Shown here piece by piece: positions 9,023 to 15,755 of a stretch of DNA of 16,500 nt. The DNA is from Symbiodinium natans (Eukaryota > Sar > Dinophyceae > Suessiales > Symbiodiniaceae), in assembly GCA_905221605.1 (NCBI GenBank), contig CAJNDS010002210.1, forward strand, positions 363,501-380,000, in the 5' to 3' direction. A program made the translations under genes and the position numbers. Positions within the stretch are counted from its first letter, which is position 1. Every line of letters begins with the position of its first letter. A model generated the notes under the pieces. That model was not told the origin of the DNA, did no database searches, and worked only from the letters and a program-made list of their open reading frames with translations.

Positions 9023-9240
9023 GCGACTGCTACTAATCATTATTATTATTACTATTATTCTTATTACAATTATAACTATAATTGAAATTAAACAAGAAGC
9101 AGAAGCAGAAGAAGAACAAGAAGAAGAAGAACATTAAGAAGAAGAAGAAGAAGCAGAAGAAGAAGAACAATAGCAATAAGAACAAGAAAAATAGTAATAG
9201 TACTCAAAGTATTAGTCATAATTTATAATAGTAATAAGAG
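8825..9240. repeat. Mosaic trinucleotide repeat tract
   Basis: A CTA run (about 8850-8888) is followed by about eleven TTCTAC hexamers (8889-8955), a second CTA run (to about 9022), an ATT-rich stretch (9036-9080) and then GAA-rich triplets mixed with AAT and AGT (9090-9240). Register is kept at three bases for most of the tract, so one plus frame (8760-9137) reads as poly-leucine then isoleucine then glutamate. I treat that frame as a repeat artefact. Confidence 0.9.
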
Positions 9241-9261
9241 TAGCATCAACTACCTGTTCGC

Positions 9262-9729
9262 ATGGTCGTCTTTCCGCATGAAGTGCGCCCCATTTCTTCC
9301 GGCATGCATCTCTCCATCGTTATGAAAGCTGTCCTGGTACTTACCACATTCTCTCGGACATCCATGACGGCAAGGCAGTTTGTTCTGCCAGTCCGCGCTG
9401 GCTACAGGCACGTTCCCGTGCGGTGTCAGTCGCAATTCGCTCTGCCTCAGCTTCGACGTGCTGGATGCTTGTTCAGAAACATGCGTAGATGGACTCAGAC
9501 CGCCACATCCCCACCTCACTACGGGAAGTTTCAAGCTTCCTGCAACCATTGTCGCAATTGTGTCACGAGGAAGGGCACCGGACATGGGCAGTGTCACTGG
9601 CCGGTAGGTTCTAGAGACCTTTGGGCAGTCGCAGCTGGCCTCCGTCACACTTGTGCAGTGCGGGCAGATGGTCGGCTCGTCTGTCTTGGATGCAATGAAT
9701 ATGGGCAGTGTGATGTGGACAACCGCTGA
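9262..9729 (+). pseudogene. RCC1-like beta-propeller repeat fragment
   Basis: The plus frame carries one good RCC1-type repeat at about 9577-9726. The end of one blade (GHGQC) is followed by WAVAAG, HTCAVRADGRLVCLG and NEYGQCDV, and then a stop. RCC1 repeats build seven-bladed propellers, so a single blade cannot be a working domain. Upstream, RAGYRHVPVR (near 9400) looks like a decayed relative of AAGxxHTCAVR, which suggests an earlier blade lost to mutation or frameshift. No start, splice sites or downstream blade were found. It may be an isolated exon or a retro-copied fragment. The wording of the repeat resembles the expanded RCC1/HERC-like families of dinoflagellates and chromerids (from memory, not checked). 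Confidence 0.55.
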
Positions 9730-9882
9730 TGATGCAGAAAAAGCGTTACTGAGTGCCAAGGTGGCCTTAGCCTTTTGAACTACTCACCTGCATGGCCAGC
9801 CCCTTTGACCCAGAACCAGAAGTTGGAACGGCAATCTTGAAACCACGTGAGTAGCAACGTCGGGATAGCAGTCCAAGCACCC

Positions 9883-10826
9883 TCAAGCCTGCAGCAATCC
9901 AAATCGTAATTATTGCCTATCATTTCCTTCAACTCTACAATGTTTTTGACCTAGCTTATACATTTTCAATGCTTTCTATTGTATAAATATGCTGTGACCA
10001 GTTGCTCACTCTTTCTTTTTCATTTGGTTTTCGCTTCCTAAATAAAAGATGCCTTAACCTCGTCCCCTACATCTAAATCGGGATAAACACGGTGCTTCTT
10101 TCCCTTCATCGTTAAATTTAGTTTCACTTTGAATTAATTACCCAAAAGATGCGTAAATCCCGTTGCCGAGTGCTTCATTTGAATATTATCTGTTAATGAT
10201 ATTTCTAATGTGTAATCTGGCCATATGTTCTGTTTTTTTTTTTTCGTCCGCTTCAACTCTCCCAAAATCATATCTTTAAAATTCTGATGGCTCTTTCGCT
10301 AAAATTTGGGCGCGCCCTCGTGCGGTGAAGTTCTATGTTTTCATCGTTCAAATACTTTTGTATTGCTTCCTTGTTCAGCGCGCCTTCATCATCTGTATAT
10401 ATTATTTCGGGTTTCTTACCCATCTGGTTTAAACACTCAATCATTCCACTCGCTATATCTCCTTCTTGCTTGTTTTTATCGCCACTACGTGCATGCGCAA
10501 ATACATCAATCATCAAAGCTCCTACCTTAAACTTTTGCTCTTTCAAATCGCTTAATAAAAACAAATCCATCTGATATTCATAAGCGGAATGAGGGGCGAT
10601 AAAGCTGTTTTGACCTACGGCTTTCTTTTTTGATCAACGCTCTTTCAAAAACACTCGTTAATATCGCCCATTGTTTTAGGGTTTTAGGGTTTTAGGGTTT
10701 AGGGTTTAGGGTTTTGTCCTTCTCCCATGCTTCCGCTTATGTTCTAGATTTGCTCCCGAAACCGGCTTTATCAAAATAGACATCATGAATGATTTTCTGC
10801 TTCTCGCTCCTATAAATAAGTAACAT
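9883..10826 (-). pseudogene. rve/DDE integrase pseudogene, Polinton-like
   Basis: The gene would catalyse integration of the element's DNA. Reading from an ATG at 10826-10824, the N-terminal part (VYFDKAGFGSKSR) is followed by a TAA, then AEAWEKDK. A telomere-repeat block (about 10674-10715) interrupts it before QWAILTSVFERALIKK. The core lies in the longest intact frame (10570-10268). Candidate catalytic residues there are D in QMDLF, D in YTDDEGAL (residue 60/61 of that frame) and E in FSERAIR (residue 92). The C-terminal part continues with HSATGFTHLLG, KVKLNLTMK, YPDLDVGDEVK, SNWSQHIYTIESIE and LGQKHCRVEGNDRQ, ending LRFGLLQA and TGA near 9883. Lesions include a TAA at 10136-10134, further stops near 10040 and 9957, frameshifts near 10630, 10270 and 9960, and two that offset each other around 10480-10500. 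Roughly 300 codons matches the usual length of these integrases. No reverse transcriptase is nearby, which argues against an LTR retroelement. Confidence 0.85.
10674..10715 (+). repeat. Telomeric repeat block inside the integrase gene
   Basis: Five units, three TTTTAGGG and two TTTAGGG, interrupt the integrase frame between AEAWEKDK and QWAILTS. The 8-base TTTTAGGG units differ from most other arrays in the window. Confidence 0.9.
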
Positions 10827-10887
10827 AATTAATTCAATCAATTAAATCATCATTTTCACTAATTCGGCATAATCACTTTGTATTCAA

Positions 10888-10920
10888 AACCCTAAACCCT
10901 AAACCCTAAACCCTAAACCT
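10888..10920 (-). repeat. CCCTAAA block at the 3' end of the small minus-strand gene
   Basis: Four to five C-rich units lie where the small basic gene would continue after GGKKRRGAK, so they appear to truncate it. Confidence 0.9.
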
Positions 10921-11229
10921 TTTGCGCCCCGGCGCTTCTTTCCGCCAGGTTGTTCATCAGTCATGATTTCGGGAAGTTTTAGGGTTTAGGGTTTAGGGGT
11001 TTAGGGTTTAGGGTTTAGGGTTTAGGGTCGGCGTCAAGTCTTCTTCACTGATATTGTTCTCGTATTCCTTGAGTTTATTCTTCTGGACGTGCCTTGAACT
11101 TGCTTCGTGCTTCCTGTGAATAAACTGCTCGCCTTCCTTGCGCTTGGCATAGTATAAGCGCTGATACAATACCAGCTGTTGCTTAATCTCATCCCTTGTC
11201 ATGTCCTGGGGACTTTCGAAATGTGTCAT
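10918..11229 (-). pseudogene. Small charged, basic-tailed protein gene, interrupted by telomeric repeats
   Basis: From an ATG at 11229 the frame reads MTHFESPQDMTRDEIKQQ and continues as a highly charged, probably helical stretch (YQRLYYAKRKEGEQF, KNKLKEYENNISEEDL). At 11028 it runs into TTTAGGG repeats (10977-11028). Left of the block, the minus strand reads coherently again as KLPEIMTDEQPGGKKRRGAK before a second telomeric block (10888-10920). I infer one gene of at least about 90 codons, split and truncated by two telomere-repeat insertions. The lysine/arginine-rich end could be DNA-binding or nuclear-targeting. It is divergent to the plus-strand genes and upstream of the integrase in the same direction. 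I do not recognise the family. Confidence 0.6.
10977..11028 (+). repeat. TTTAGGG block inside the small minus-strand gene
   Basis: About seven units, with one TTTAGGGG, separate two coherent pieces of the minus-strand frame. Confidence 0.9.
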
Positions 11230-11359
11230 ATTACTATACTATATGTGTAATATTTTCTCTTTAGATATCCTTTTCTAGATATAGCCAAAAATCTTTAGAA
11301 AAAGTATTTTAAAAAATATAATTTATATTGTAATTATATTGTATATCAGCAAAAACATT
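11230..11359. promoter_or_regulatory. AT-rich divergent intergenic region
   Basis: About 130 bases lie between the divergent starts of the small minus-strand gene and the plus-strand gene. It is strongly AT-rich, with TATA-like stretches (ATATAATTTATATTG near 11318-11332) and two TCTAGATAT/TTTAGATAT elements near 11259-11283. Its position makes it the natural place for bidirectional promoters of the element. No transcript start can be assigned from sequence alone. Confidence 0.4.
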
Positions 11360-12028
11360 ATGCGTAACACGAGAGCACTACAAACAGCCTACGACAACTA
11401 CAAAACTCGCTTAAACCAAGGCACCAGAACAAAAACACAAAATCTAATCAACTTCTACGAAGACCGTAAAAGAGCGCAATTCACCACCACAGATAATTTA
11501 ATCAGGCTGTTGAAAACCGCAAAAACCGACAAACAACAGACAAAGGCAAACAACGCATACGACAAAATTCATGACAAACATCACGATAAAGAACCACTCG
11601 GGCAACGAATGCAGGAAGCGAAGAAGGAAAACAGAAAACGAAGTACTTCTAGCACTTACTCTATAGATGTAATGTTTTATAAACTTAAGTAAGAAAAAGA
11701 CAATGCCATGAAAACCGCTTTCAACGATGACAAAGGAAGACCGTTAACATATTTTTGGAAGGAACTTAAACGCGCAAATGTAACATCCACGAAAAGCAGA
11801 AAAAGGGAAACACGCAAACGGTTAAACGAACATTTTCCTATTACATTTGTTGATGACGAGGAAACACCAGAACCGCAAACTGAACCCGAGAAACCTAAAC
11901 CCGATATTGATAAAGTATTCAATCACGTCCATCAGTTGCTAACGAATGATGAGTTTTTAGAAGACTGCTTTATGCTATTCGGCAAACAGAAGGATAAGAT
12001 AATGATTGAAATTCCAGTTGATGCGTGA
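11360..12028 (+). pseudogene. Uncharacterised element gene split by one in-frame TAA
   Basis: Two open stretches, 11360-11689 and 11708-12028, lie in the same frame. They are separated only by a TAA at 11690-11692 and five codons (EKDNA) before the next methionine. Read as one gene this would be about 222 codons. An open run also exists upstream from 11339, but the first ATG is at 11360. The N-terminal half is lysine/arginine-rich and helical (RALQTAYDNYKTRLNQG, LLKTAKTDKQQTK), then STYSIDVMFYKLK leads to the stop. The second half has RPLTYFWKELKR, an acidic proline-rich linker (DDEETPEPQTEPEKPKP) and a C-terminal helix (DKVFNHVHQLLTNDEFLEDC) ending MIEIPVDA. Codon use looks coherent on both sides of the stop. 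I do not recognise the family. A single recent nonsense mutation, recoding, or two genes are all possible. Confidence 0.65.
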
Positions 12029-12070
12029 ATTTCTAAAGAAAAACACTTAAAGAAATACAGCCTACATATA

Positions 12071-12092
12071 TATACATATAAATATATGTATA
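12071..12092. terminator. AT-rich perfect hairpin after the plus-strand gene
   Basis: TATACATATA and TATATGTATA form a 10-bp stem with a 2-base AA loop, 43 bases downstream of the stop at 12028. It could mark a transcript end, or simply be AT-rich intergenic DNA. Confidence 0.3.
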
Positions 12093-12137
12093 GACATTAA
12101 CAGTGAAATGTTCAATCAAGCTTAGCAGGATGAACTA

Positions 12138-12410
12138 ATGAATGGTTCTGTGGATTCTATCAAGGTTGGTGACTACATCAGAAAAAGTATGAAAAAAACG
12201 AGATAATTGCAAGTGCCAGGATTGTGAGAACGTTATTGCAGTTTATACGAATTGCTACTACCAGAAAGTATTATTGATAACATTTATGGCTTCACTTATC
12301 GGTGCTATAGATGCGAGAAGCGCCAAGCGGAAGAAGAAAGGTTAGAGAGAATTATCAGACATAATATAATGCATCAATATGATGCAGACAGACTTATTTT
12401 TGCCAGTTAA
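12138..12410 (+). pseudogene. Small cysteine-rich, probably zinc-binding gene (frameshifted)
   Basis: From ATG 12138 the frame reads MNGSVDSIKVGDYIRKSMKK and then stops. Shifted by one frame near 12195-12200 it continues with CKCQDCENVIAVYTNCY, and shifted again near 12260 with YGFTYRCYRCEKRQAEEER. It ends in a charged helix (IIRHNIMHQYDADRLIFAS) at a TAA at 12408-12410. The spaced CxCxxC and CxxC groups suggest a zinc-ribbon-like fold, so nucleic-acid or protein binding is possible. The frame changes are my reading and would need homologues to confirm. Its 3' end overlaps the next gene by 32 bases. Confidence 0.5.
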
Positions 12411-12605
12411 ACATAGCTTTCCCAGTTACGACTTGGTGAAAGATAATCTGTTCAATAAGTTGGCAAAAAGAAGATATGAAATGCTCAGATGGGTGTACAA
12501 TGATTCGATGACTATAAAAATATTGATATTCGTAGTAAGATAGTCGGGTGTGGTTATGGTCCAGATACAATCGCTAGGGACCTTAACAAATGGTTACTAG
12601 CCTAA
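12379..12605 (+). pseudogene. Short uncharacterised element gene with one frameshift
   Basis: The first frame starts at ATG 12379 (MMQTDLFLPVKHSFPSYD) and runs through KLAKRRYEMLRWVYND. After a shift near 12510 the text continues as YKNIDIRSKIVGCGYGPDTI and RDLNKWLLA, with TAA at 12603-12605. It would be about 75 residues. It overlaps the end of the cysteine-rich gene, the compact packing usual in small DNA viruses and transposons. No family is recognised. Confidence 0.45.
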
Positions 12606-12694
12606 TGAACCAACCTAGCTTTGACTAAATGGATTGCACAAACAGAACATTATTAATATTATAATGTTATGTGTGTAAAATATACATGGGGACT

Positions 12695-12982
12695 ACCTTA
12701 TTCCTAAACCTTATTCCTACTATAGATATTTTAATGGAGAATACCATTTCCATTCTCAAGCGTTCGGGGTTTCGGGTTGGGGAATATGGTTTTTCCATGG
12801 GGGTATTGGCGTATGGTGTTGAGTGTTTTTTTGTTTATCTTTATGGGGGTGTGGGTGGTTCCATAGTATGGGTTTTGTCATGTGGGTCTTGGGTTGAGGT
12901 CTTCCTATGGGTCTTTCGAGGTATAGGTTGTTATGGTTGGGTCTTCAGGTGGCCTAGGGGGGAGTGTGTGGTTAGAAAATGG
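12695..12982. repeat. Right copy of ~287-bp inverted repeat (IR-R), truncated by telomeric repeats
   Basis: This is the reverse complement of 8268-8553 with moderate divergence. It starts with ACCTTATTCCTAAACC and contains GAATACCATTTCCATTCTC at 12739-12757. At the far end, the partner inverted repeat stops after GAAAATGG (12975-12982), and CCCTAAA repeats follow at once. The open plus frame at 12671-13024 across it is a shadow and ends in the telomeric array. Confidence 0.9.
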
Positions 12983-13046
12983 ACCCTAAACCCTAAACCC
13001 CAAACCCCAAACCCTAAACCCTAAACCCTAAACCCTAAACCCTAAA
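12983..13046 (-). repeat. CCCTAAA array abutting IR-R
   Basis: About nine units, two of them CCCCAAA, begin directly at the truncated end of the inverted repeat. Confidence 0.95.
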
Positions 13047-13109
13047 GTCTTGGCCGCGAGCGCGACCTAGTCGCGAAGCGGCCTCGCGACGATCAGGAGC
13101 CGTCAAGAC
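13047..13109. other. Nested GC-rich hairpin
   Basis: GGCCGC (13052-13057) pairs with GCGGCC (13078-13083). Inside it, CGCGAC (13061-13066) pairs with GTCGCG (13070-13075) around a 3-base loop. An outer GTCTT/AAGAC closes the structure at 13047-13051/13105-13109. It begins exactly where the telomeric array ends. Confidence 0.6.
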
Positions 13110-13632
13110 ACACCACTGCAGAGGGTGAAGCCTCTGCAACCTCTCCTCCTAGGCAAGGCCCCCCTAATTGGACTAATAAAGATGAAACCTGTAAACTTCA
13201 ACCCCATTCCCGAAAGGAAATCTTAAATCCTAAGTTCGAGCTTACAAGCCTCCCCGAAGCTTCCCAGTGCTTTTTGAAGCCCCCAGAGCCCGCGACCCTT
13301 CAAAAAGCTCTGTTCGGAGTCCGCAAGGAGGATTTGGTCAAATCTGGTCGAATTTGAGGGCAGAAATAATTCAGAAATAACCCCTAATTTTCCTGATTTT
13401 GGGGTTTTCAAAGCCGTGTTACAAGCGTTTTTCAACTCCCAGAAGCTCCAGCGCCTTTCAACCCTCCTAGAGTTCCTGCCAGGGCCCCTGCGACCTTTTG
13501 ACGCCCTAATTTTGCTCAAAGGGGGCGCATCTTTCAATTTTCAAGGCAAAATCATATTCGGAGACCTCCCCCGGGTCAAACTCCGACCCACCCTTGAAAG
13601 GAAAAGCTTGCCTTCAAAAAGCCCTGTGCAGA
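13110..13632. other. Spacer, no recognisable gene
   Basis: Moderately GC-rich with overlapping open frames on both strands (13223-13537 minus, 13416-13772 plus), neither with a recognisable domain. Confidence 0.4.
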
Positions 13633-13755
13633 GCCCACGGATCAAGAGCGTGCGTGTTGTCTCTCTTCTGAGAGGAAGCGGCGGCTTTGTTTTGCCCACG
13701 GATCAAGAGCGTGCGTGTTGGTCTCTTCTGAGAGGAAGCGGCGGCCTTGTTTTGC
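13633..13755. repeat. Tandem duplication, 61-bp unit
   Basis: Two nearly identical copies, 13633-13693 and 13694-13755, each start GCCCACGGATCAAGAGCGTG. They differ by a small indel after GTGCGTGTTG and by one base near the end. Confidence 0.95.
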
Positions 13756-14010
13756 TGGCGGCAGCCAGGTAGTCTCACGTAAAACCCGGACCCTGCTCCG
13801 AGAGAAACAATCTGGACCCACAATCTTTGTTTTGGCGGCAGCCACGTGGTTTCACGTGAAACCTGGACCCCAGGTCCTGCTCGGGTTGCTCCAACCGCTG
13901 TTCTGCTATCTGGCGGCAGCCCTGTAGTGTCTCTGCTCCGATCGTTGTCTCGCAAAATCTGGACCGTGTAACCTTATCAAAAACCTCGTGCTGTTATTCT
14001 GGCGGCGGCC
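13756..14010. repeat. Degenerate ~78-bp tandem repeats
   Basis: TGGCGGCAGCC or a close relative recurs at 13756, 13833, 13911 and 14000 (spacings 77, 78 and about 89). It is followed by variants of CACGTRAAACC and CTGGACC. The unit ends resemble the AAGCGGCGGCCTTGTTTTGC end of the 61-bp repeat, so the two families are probably related. Confidence 0.7.
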
Positions 14011-14225
14011 GTTCGGCGGAAAACTTCCCTCAGGTTTCTCCAAAAACATTTTTCTTAAACATCTGCGCAAGTTAAGTTGCATCCTTCGGCTACAGCTCAA
14101 CTTCCGCGCGACGTGATTGTAATTCAGAGGAGGGGGTAAGAAAAAGGAAAATGACAAAATTATTACACAACAAACACCGGGAGGGTCGGGCGGGCAACAA
14201 GCAGCCGCGCGTCAGGCTTGGCACA
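14011..14225. other. Spacer, nothing recognised
   Basis: Unique sequence with a purine-rich stretch at about 14126-14155. No gene signal. Confidence 0.4.
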
Positions 14226-14356
14226 CCCTAAACCCTAAACCCTAAACCCTAAACCCTAAACCCTAAACCCTAAACCCTAAACCCTAAACCCTAAACCCTA
14301 AACCCTAAACCCTAAACCCTAAACCTAAACCCTAAACCCTAAACCCCTAAACCCCA
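14226..14356 (-). repeat. Longest interstitial telomeric array (CCCTAAA, ~18 units)
   Basis: Fifteen or so perfect units in a row come first, then one CCTAAA and CCCCTAAA variants at the right edge. It is the longest homogeneous array in the window and probably one of the youngest. Confidence 0.95.
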
Positions 14357-14499
14357 CTAACTGTAAAAACAGCGACCGAGGTACATCCCAGATGACCTGC
14401 TGGTGATCAACCACCAGTCAGGACAGCTGGAGGCTCAGGAGAACAGTCCTGGAAACTGAGCCCCAAAAGCCCTGAAAGGTTTTTAGATCAGGGCTCACA

Positions 14500-14549
14500 T
14501 TAGGGTTTAGGGTTTCGGGTTTGGGGTTGGGGGTTTAGGGTTTAGGGCT
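14500..14549 (+). repeat. Degenerate TTTAGGG array
   Basis: Units include TTTCGGG, TTTGGGG, TTGGGGG and TTTAGGG. A G-rich run (GGGGGCGGGGGCGGGGCGG) follows at about 14568-14586. Confidence 0.85.
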
Positions 14550-14586
14550 CGAAGGTTTAGAGGACTTGGGGGCGGGGGCGGGGCGG

Positions 14587-15536
14587 TAGGTCCCCAACCA
14601 CCAGGATTACTTGGAACACTGGACATTTCCTGCCCAGTGGTGCCTGAGGCGCAGGCTGTATGCTTGTCAGGTCTGTCCCAGGACTTTCCAGCAAGCTTCC
14701 AGACTGGGTTCGAAACTTTGCCAGAGTGGCTAAACAGTTTACATGTTTAATAAACTCAATAAGGAGAGGAAATTCAGACTTTTTTCATACTATCCCAACC
14801 ATGGTTTAGTAGAGGATTCCAGAAGCTGCAGTCCTTGCGCTAGGGGGGGGGGGGGGCAGCTGGGCAAGACCAGGCATGCTGTTTCGAGATGTCCCTTATA
14901 CCCCCCCAGAATGGGGGTACCCCTTTTATGCCCCAAATAGAATAGAATCCCCTTCGAGGGACCCCCAAAACGGTACCCCTATGTTCGGAACCCGCACATG
15001 TTTCAAGGACCTTGTGGTACATGTGTGTGTGTGTGGAACGTTGCTGACTCCGTGCCGCCCGCCCCCAGAAGTGCAGCAGCCTCCGAAGCCTGAGCCCTAC
15101 ATGTGCAAAACTTTCATCATAGGTTTCCCTACTACCCCCTCTATTCTACCCCCCTTAAATTCCCCCTTCAATAACCCTCAATAGGGGGGGCAGTAGGGGC
15201 ACCCATGATCTCAGCCAGGCGGGAGGCAACAACGAAAACCCCTCCAAGTCCAAAGTATCCTAGGTAGGATAAGGGGAACCCCTGAAAAGGGAATCCTTCT
15301 TCTCTTCTGGCTCTCTGAAAGAGGGACCTTATTCAGAGGGTCTAATCAAGGGTCCCCCAATCCTATCCCCCTAGAATCAACGCCCCCTGGGTTTCACCTT
15401 GTCTTTTCCAGGTATAGGAAGTCTAAGGAAGTCGCCTTCGTTGTAGATGGGACCGCAGGGGCTTAGGGTGATGAGGGTTTGGGAACACACTTGAAGGGCC
15501 CCTAGAAGGGACCCTTCGTCTTATTTCCCCGTAGAA
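14587..15536. other. Spacer with C/G-run-rich GGGACCC-type segments
   Basis: No gene is recognised. A homopolymer of about 14 G lies at 14843-14856. Runs of four to seven C or G dominate 14890-15000, 15125-15195 and 15260-15380. GGGACCCCC, AGGGACC, AAGGGTCCC and GAAGGGACCCTT recur. These resemble diverged pieces of the family at 3316-3464. Confidence 0.45.
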
Positions 15537-15537
15537 C

Positions 15538-15677
15538 CCTTATATATACCTTATATATACCTTATATATACCTTATATATACCTTATATATACCTTATAT
15601 ATACCTTATATATATCTTATATATACCTTATATATACCTTATATATACCTTTTATATACCTTATATATACCTTATAT
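15538..15677. repeat. 11-bp AT-rich minisatellite (TTATATATACC)n
   Basis: About 12 tandem copies of TTATATATACC occur with few variants (a TATATC and a TTTTATATACC unit). It ends in CCTTATATAGTCCC, which leads into the GGGTCCCT-family segment. Confidence 0.95.
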
Positions 15678-15755
15678 AGTCCCAAAATGCCCAAGTAGCC
15701 CCGAAGCAACCCCCCGAACTAACCCCCAAGGACCCTTTCTCAGGGTCCCTCCTTT
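15660..15755. repeat. Diverged copy of the 3316-3464 family
   Basis: Order and wording match: CCTTATAT, an AAGTAGCCCC block, then C-rich sequence, and CAGGGTCCCTCCTTT at the end. In the 3-kb copies the corresponding pieces are CCTTATATGG, AAGTAGCCCC and AAGGGTCCCTCCTTT. Confidence 0.65.

Larger units (their letters stand above)
8554..12694. mobile_element. Relic integrase-bearing DNA element (Polinton-like) between inverted repeats
   Basis: This AT-rich island lies between IR-L and IR-R. Its right part (9883-12605) is packed with short, closely spaced genes in two divergent groups: integrase and a small basic gene on minus, three genes on plus. Inverted terminal repeats, an rve integrase and compact small genes fit a Polinton/Maverick or Polinton-like virus (PLV). 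No capsid, packaging ATPase, protease or protein-primed DNA polymerase was seen, and the internal length is well short of a full-length Polinton (15-20 kb). It would be an internally deleted or small non-autonomous derivative. The left part (8554-9880), with triplet repeats and the RCC1 fragment, may be host DNA captured or inserted later. Confidence 0.55.

Noticed and set aside
8760-9137. Long plus-strand frame with poly-leucine and a glutamate-rich tail
   Set aside because: It is a translation of the triplet-repeat mosaic. The opposite strand and other frames give equally long SSS/YYY runs.
9883-10826. LTR-retrotransposon (Ty3/copia) integrase
   Set aside because: No reverse transcriptase, RNase H, protease or long terminal direct repeats are near it. 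The surrounding small divergent genes and the C-terminal wording fit Polinton-like integrases better.
12671-13024. 117-codon plus-strand frame
   Set aside because: It runs across the inverted repeat and ends in telomeric repeat codons (NPKP). The homologous left repeat does not keep the same frame.
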